Below, in pieces: positions 58,555 through 64,000 of a stretch of DNA of 64,000 nt. The notes under the pieces are model-generated. The model was not told where the DNA came from. It saw only the letters and a list, made by a program, of their open reading frames with translations, and did no database searches. The stretch comes from Belnapia arida (GTDB lineage: Bacteria; Pseudomonadota; Alphaproteobacteria; Acetobacterales; Acetobacteraceae). Where the stretch lies: positions 33,260 to 97,259 of the forward strand of contig NZ_JAETWB010000011.1 of the NCBI RefSeq assembly GCF_016773205.1, written 5' to 3'. Position numbers and translations under genes: made by a program. Each line of letters begins with the position of its first letter. Position 1 is the stretch's first letter.

Positions 58555-59223
58555 GTGCGAACCCTGTATCACATCCCGCTCTCGCCCTACTCCCGTAAGG
58601 TCCGCCTCGCTTTGGCCGAGAAGCGGATTCCTTTCGAGCTGCGCATCGAGCGTTTCTGGGAGAGGCGGCCGGATTTCCTGGCGATGAACCCCGCCTGCAC
58701 CGTGCCCGTGTTGCAGGAAGAGAACGGCTTCACCATCGCCGACAGCTACGCCATCTGCGAGTATCTGGACGAAGCCTATCCCGACATGCCGCTCTTCGGC
58801 CGCACCCTCGGTGAGCGGGCGGAGGTGCGCCGACTGATCGCCTGGTTCGACCACAAATTCCATGCGGAGGTCACCCGCAACCTGCTCTACGAGAAGCAGC
58901 TGAAGCGCCTTCTCGGCCGCGGCAACCCGGATGCCGCCGCCATGCGCGCCGGCTACCAGAACATGAAGATGCACATGGAGTATATCGGCGATCTGGCCGA
59001 GAACCGCGCCTGGCTGGCCGGGTCCCAGATCAGCCTCGCCGATTTCGCGGCCGCGGCGCAGCTCTCCTCGCTCGACTACATCGGCGACGTGAAATGGGAG
59101 CTGAGCGAGCCGGCGCGGGACTGGTATGCGCGGATGAAGTCCCGTCCCTGCTTCCGCGGCCTGCTTGCCGACCGGATCAGCGGCCTTGCCCCCCCCGACC
59201 ACTATTCCGACCCGGATTTCTGA
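58555..59223 (+). CDS. Glutathione S-transferase family protein, FzlA-like
   Basis: This 222-residue protein has an N-terminal thioredoxin-like GST domain (TLYHIPLSPYSRKVRLALAE, then TVPVLQEENGFTIADSYAIC) and a C-terminal all-helical domain (WLAGSQISLADFAAAAQLSS). Its end, LAPPDHYSDPDF, and overall length resemble FzlA, the GST-like protein that binds FtsZ and controls constriction in Caulobacter. That assignment rests on memory of the family and needs an alignment. It starts with GTG at 58555. It is divergent from the edema-factor-like gene with a 124-bp gap. Confidence 0.75.
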   Translation: MRTLYHIPLSPYSRKVRLALAEKRIPFELRIERFWERRPDFLAMNPACTVPVLQEENGFTIADSYAICEYLDEAYPDMPLFGRTLGERAEVRRLIAWFDHKFHAEVTRNLLYEKQLKRLLGRGNPDAAAMRAGYQNMKMHMEYIGDLAENRAWLAGSQISLADFAAAAQLSSLDYIGDVKWELSEPARDWYARMKSRPCFRGLLADRISGLAPPDHYSDPDF

Positions 59224-59238
59224 CCGACCGGCCGCGGC

Positions 59239-59454
59239 TCAGCCGCCATTGTCGTTGCTTGCGTCCTGGCGGCCAATCGGCAACGGCTGAAACAGCCCGG
59301 CCACCAGCATCCGGCGCAAGCTGAGCAGGCGTTGCGGGGCGACGAAGAAACGGAGGTCACGGACCTCCGCTCCGCTCATTCGGGCGAAGCCGGGCAGGGC
59401 GCAGGAGGTGCCCCGCACCTGGCCAGGGCCGCTCCGTTGCTGATGGTCGTCCAT
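59239..59454 (-). CDS. Possible small hypothetical protein
   Basis: A 71-codon frame from the ATG at 59452-59454 has GGAG nine bases upstream. Its C-terminal half looks protein-like (SGAEVRDLRFFVAPQRLLSL, then RRMLVAGLFQPLPIGRQ), and it ends DASNDNGG. No family is recognised. It lies in the otherwise empty stretch 59224-59662, in which nothing else was found. It could be a chance frame. Confidence 0.3.
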   Translation of the reverse strand: MDDHQQRSGPGQVRGTSCALPGFARMSGAEVRDLRFFVAPQRLLSLRRMLVAGLFQPLPIGRQDASNDNGG

Positions 59455-59662
59455 CACGCACTGCTCCGGACTTTCGGGTGTCGGATCGAGACGGATGCGA
59501 TTTTGGTGCGGAATCGAGAGGACCGCGAAAGCTTTCAGGAGAGGGTGGTGGAGCTGGCGTGAATCTCTGCATCGAGGGACCGGCCATTGCTGCGCGAAGG
59601 GCATCGGCAGCCCGCTGCTTTCCAGCAATGCTGCCGATCGCGCTACCGGTGAGGTTGGGCGC

Positions 59663-60241
59663 TCAGGTCAGCGCCTCCGCTGCATCCACCTCCCGCCCAC
59701 GCCCCGCCTTCCGCATCACCTCCGCCAAATGCGGCCGGATTGCGAGTTGATGGCGGTAGATCGCCGCCGCCGCCCGTGGCAGCGTCCCGCCGCGCCCGAG
59801 CATCGCATCGCCTAGCTCCAGCATCCGGAGGTTCGGCCAGGTCTTCTCGCGGATGGCGAGGATGCCTTGCAGGACCTCCTCCGCCGGCAGCTCCGGCCGC
59901 GCCTGGGCGAGGATCAGGCTCATCGCCGCCGTCGAGCGGGAGATGCCGACATGGCAATGCACCAGGAGCCGTGCCGTCCGCTCCGCCGCCAGCCCGCGGC
60001 CGAAATCGAGGATCGCCGCGACATGCTCCCCTTCCGGCACCACATGATCCGCCTGAGACTGGATGATGTCGTGGAAGCGCAGCTCCAGCCGGGCATGCTC
60101 GCCGAAGCTGCCGAAGGCTTCCGGTTCCGCCCGATCCGGGTCGAGGATCGAGAGCACGTGGCTGACGCCGGTGGCGCAATGACCCTCCAGCTCCTCGATG
60201 CCGCAGACATGGATGGGGAAGGGCAGGGGGCTCGCGCTCAT
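59663..60241 (-). CDS. Tyrosine/dual-specificity phosphatase family protein
   Basis: This 192-residue cytoplasmic protein carries the C-x5-R phosphatase loop in LLVHCHVGISRSTAAMSLIL (Cys near residue 97). Upstream, LRFHDIIQSQADHVVPEGEH may hold the general-acid Asp. Downstream, LAIREKTWPNLRMLELGD is seen in related bacterial proteins. Active-site residues are intact, so it should hydrolyse phosphotyrosine or another phosphomonoester. The substrate is unknown. It is divergent from radA. Confidence 0.85.
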   Translation of the reverse strand: MSASPLPFPIHVCGIEELEGHCATGVSHVLSILDPDRAEPEAFGSFGEHARLELRFHDIIQSQADHVVPEGEHVAAILDFGRGLAAERTARLLVHCHVGISRSTAAMSLILAQARPELPAEEVLQGILAIREKTWPNLRMLELGDAMLGRGGTLPRAAAAIYRHQLAIRPHLAEVMRKAGRGREVDAAEALT

Positions 60242-60337
60242 GGACGCAGCCTGCGCCGGCCCGGCGTCGCGGTCCAGGCTTGCAACGCGGGCGACGCTGC
60301 CTCATGTTCCTGTTTCGTGCCGATCAGGGGAGGCCGC

Positions 60338-61750
<1,413 letters not shown>

Positions 61751-61837
61751 TTCCGCCACACCTGTGCCCTGCGCTGCCCAGCCCTACTGCTGGCGCGCGT
61801 GGACACCCCCAACCCCCATCGCTATACCCCGCGCACG

Positions 61838-62398
61838 ATGACCTGGGTCGATGCTGTGGTCCTGGCGGTGCTGGCCGTCTCGGCGGTGCTCGCTTTCCTG
61901 CGCGGACTGGTGCAGGAGGTGCTGGGGGTGGGGGCCTGGATCGGCGCCGCCGCCCTTGCCCTCGTCCTGCGCCCCTCCGTTGCGCCCCTGCTCCAGGGTA
62001 CGGTTGATCCGCCCTGGCTCGCCGATGCGCTGGCCGCCGGCGGCGTCTTCCTCCTGGTGCTGATCGTGCTGAAAGTCATCATCGCGCAGATCGCCCGGCT
62101 GGTGCAGAACTCCATGCTCGGTGGCACCGACCGGGCGCTTGGGATGCTTTTCGGCATCGCCCGGGGTGCCTTCCTCGTGGTGCTTGCCTATATCCTCGGC
62201 GGCATGGTGCTGCCGGCGACCGAGCGCTGGCCGGAACCGGTGCGGGAGGCGCGCTCCCTGCCGTTAGTGATCGAAGGCGCGCAACGGCTCGTCGCGCAGC
62301 TCCCCGCTGAATACCGCCCCCGCGTGGCCTCTCCCCCGGCCCGCCCCATTCCGACGCAGGAAGACTTCGAGCGGCCGCCTGCCCGCAACCGGACGTGA
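61838..62398 (+). CDS. cvpA: CvpA family membrane protein
   Basis: This 186-residue protein has about four membrane helices (AVVLAVLAVSAVLAFLRGLV, LALVLRPSVAPLL, ALAAGGVFLLVLIVLKVIIA, RGAFLVVLAYILGGMVLP). CvpA is needed for colicin V production and envelope stress resistance in E. coli; its action is unknown. The position directly before purF is conserved from E. coli to Alphaproteobacteria. The ATG at 61838 is preferred over a GTG at 61799. Confidence 0.9.
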   Translation: MTWVDAVVLAVLAVSAVLAFLRGLVQEVLGVGAWIGAAALALVLRPSVAPLLQGTVDPPWLADALAAGGVFLLVLIVLKVIIAQIARLVQNSMLGGTDRALGMLFGIARGAFLVVLAYILGGMVLPATERWPEPVREARSLPLVIEGAQRLVAQLPAEYRPRVASPPARPIPTQEDFERPPARNRT

Positions 62399-62408
62399 GG
62401 ACCATCCC

Positions 62409-63890
62409 ATGACCGAAGAGGCCCTGCGGCTCGCCGCCCCCGACGATGACAAATTCCATGAGGAATGCGGCGTCTTCGGCATCTGGAACACCAATGACGC
62501 GGCGGCGCTGACGGCGCTCGGCCTGCATGCCCTGCAGCATCGCGGGCAGGAGGCGGCCGGCATCGTCAGCCTCGACGAGGGCGGCATCTTCCACGCTCAT
62601 CGCGGCCGCGGCCTGGTTGGCGACACCTTCTCGGACGCCAAGATCATGGCCTCGCTCCGCGGCCGCGCCTCCCTTGGCCACAACCGCTACGCCACCACCG
62701 GCGAAACGGCGCTGCGCAACGTCCAGCCGCTCTATGCCGATTTCGCCTTCGGCGGCTTCGCCGTGGCGCATAACGGCAACCTCACCAATGCGATGGCGCT
62801 GCGCCGCAGCCTCGTCAACCGCGGCTGCCTGTTCCAGAGCACGACGGACAGCGAGGTCTTCATCCACCTCATCGCCATCAGCCTCTACTCGACGGTGGTG
62901 GACCGGCTGATCGACGCGCTGCGCCAGGTCCAGGGCGCCTACAGCCTGGTCGCGCTGCATGACGGCGCGCTGATCGGCGCACGCGACCCGCTCGGCGTCC
63001 GCCCCCTCGTCCTCGGCCGCTTGGGCGGCACCAACGGCGTGCCGACCTCCTGGGTGCTGTGCAGCGAGACCTGCGCGCTCGACATCGTCGGCGCGGAATT
63101 CGTCCGCGACATCGATGCCGGCGAGATCATCATCATCGACGACAAGGGCGTGCACAGCATCAAGCCCTTCGGCAAGCAGCCGGACCGCTTCTGCATCTTC
63201 GAGTACATCTACTTCGCCCGCCCGGATTCGGTGGTCGAGGGCACGCCGGTCTACGAGACCCGCAAGCGCATCGGCGCCGAGCTGGCCCGCGAGAGCGGCG
63301 TCTCTGCCGACGTCGTCGTTCCGGTGCCTGACAGCGGCGTGCCGGCAGCGATGGGCTATGCGCTCGAGAGCGGCATCCCCTTTGAGCTCGGCATTATCCG
63401 CAACCACTATGTCGGCCGCACCTTCATCGAGCCGACCGACCAGATCCGCAATCTCGGGGTGAAGCTGAAGCACAGCGCCAATCGCCCGATGCTGGAGGGC
63501 AAGCGCGTCATCCTGGTCGATGACAGCATTGTCCGCGGCACGACCAGCAAGAAGATCGTCGAGATGGTCCGCGCCGCCGGGGCGAGCGAGGTGCATATGC
63601 GCATCTCCTCCCCGCCGACGACCCATAGCTGCTACTACGGCATCGACACGCCGGAGCGCGGCAAGCTGCTCGCCGCGACGCATGACCTCGAGGAGATGGC
63701 GAAGATCATCGGCGTCGACAGCCTAGCCTATATCTCGCTCGACGGGCTGTACCGCGCCCTCGGCAAGCCCGGTCGCGATACCGCGCAGCCGGCCTATTGC
63801 GACGCTTGCTTTACCGGCGACTACGCCATCCCGCTAAGCGACGCCCAGGCGAACAGCGACCGCCAACTCTCCCTGTTGCAGGTTGGCTGA
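62409..63890 (+). CDS. purF: Amidophosphoribosyltransferase
   Basis: PurF starts purine synthesis by moving the amide of glutamine onto PRPP. The 493-residue protein has a 19-residue propeptide before the catalytic Cys20 (FHEECGVFGIWN), the glutaminase domain (LGHNRYATTGE), and the phosphoribosyltransferase domain with the PRPP loop VILVDDSIVRGTTSKKIVEM. Cysteines in HSCYYGID and AYCDACFTGDY match the iron-sulfur form known from Bacillus. It follows cvpA by ten bases and its TGA overlaps the ATG of the next gene. Confidence 0.96.
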   Translation: MTEEALRLAAPDDDKFHEECGVFGIWNTNDAAALTALGLHALQHRGQEAAGIVSLDEGGIFHAHRGRGLVGDTFSDAKIMASLRGRASLGHNRYATTGETALRNVQPLYADFAFGGFAVAHNGNLTNAMALRRSLVNRGCLFQSTTDSEVFIHLIAISLYSTVVDRLIDALRQVQGAYSLVALHDGALIGARDPLGVRPLVLGRLGGTNGVPTSWVLCSETCALDIVGAEFVRDIDAGEIIIIDDKGVHSIKPFGKQPDRFCIFEYIYFARPDSVVEGTPVYETRKRIGAELARESGVSADVVVPVPDSGVPAAMGYALESGIPFELGIIRNHYVGRTFIEPTDQIRNLGVKLKHSANRPMLEGKRVILVDDSIVRGTTSKKIVEMVRAAGASEVHMRISSPPTTHSCYYGIDTPERGKLLAATHDLEEMAKIIGVDSLAYISLDGLYRALGKPGRDTAQPAYCDACFTGDYAIPLSDAQANSDRQLSLLQVG

Positions 63891-64000
63891 TGGCGATGCC
63901 GCTGGAAGGCTCCGTTGCCCTGATTACAGGCGCCTCCCGCGGCATCGGCGCGGCGGTGGCGCTGGAACTCGCGCGGATGGGCGCCCATTGCGTGCTTACC
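63890..64000 (+). CDS. Short-chain dehydrogenase/reductase, N-terminus only
   Basis: Only the first 37 codons lie in the window. They encode LEGSVALITGASRGIGAAVA and following residues, the NAD(P)-binding start of a classical SDR. The ATG at 63890 overlaps the purF stop (TGATG); a second ATG lies two codons on. An SDR directly after purF is a common arrangement in Alphaproteobacteria. The substrate cannot be inferred. Confidence 0.85.
   Translation, partial: MAMPLEGSVALITGASRGIGAAVALELARMGAHCVLT

Overview
The window looks like chromosomal DNA from a high-GC alphaproteobacterium, most likely Acetobacteraceae and close to Roseomonas or its relatives. The reasons are the very GC-rich codon use, the alphaproteobacterial gene orders (rpmH-rnpA-yidD-yidC-engB-argB; rnd-lptC-lptA-lptB-rpoN-hpf; dapD-dapE-truA-fmt-def; gltD-gltB; radA-cvpA-purF) and the kinds of accessory genes present. 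The taxon is an inference from sequence only. No phage, transposase, CRISPR array, rRNA or origin was seen. One tRNA, tRNA-Leu(CAG), is present.

Layout. 1-3293 is the 5' part of a giant repeat-rich surface or secreted adhesin-like gene that runs off the left edge. A gene-free, relatively AT-rich stretch and an unrecognised gene follow, to 5382. 5482-9188 is a copper-handling/cytochrome oxidase assembly cluster (DUF2946, SCO, PCu(A)C, YcnI, CopC-CopD) whose last gene is broken by two compensating frameshifts; a c-type cytochrome faces it. 9850-19663 holds a peptide-type ABC binding protein, a GT14 glycosyltransferase with an FkbM methyltransferase, an SDR, an M23 peptidase with xseA, purD and a fused TRAP permease. 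19829-31889 is a mixed stretch: HdeD-like protein, HNH nuclease, esterase, gluQ, coaA, a GH16-like protein, a membrane/DUF4336 fusion, a frameshifted small membrane gene, panC, rlmI-like, DUF3293, 3-hydroxybutyrate dehydrogenase plus patatin, and a flavin disulfide reductase.

31969-44756 is mostly housekeeping: the rpmH operon from a clear promoter, a GGDEF/DUF2336 pair, lysine synthesis (dapD-dapE), translation initiation and tRNA modification (def-fmt-truA), then hsp20 and DUF1150. 44799-50440 carries hpf, rpoN, the LPS-export genes lptB-lptA-lptC, RNase D and tRNA-Leu, all on the minus strand. 50588-64000 has an NDUFA9-like protein, glutamate synthase, a small protein with an edema-factor/ExoY-like residue pattern, a FzlA-like GST, a tyrosine phosphatase, radA, cvpA, purF and the start of an SDR.

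The most unusual items are the small candidate nucleotidyl-cyclase-like protein at 57753-58430, the 415-bp perfect repeat inside the giant gene, the three single-base lesions at about 7950, 8975 and 25812, the GH16-like protein with an altered catalytic motif, and the hairpin overlapping the hpf ribosome-binding site. No clearly new multi-gene system was found.
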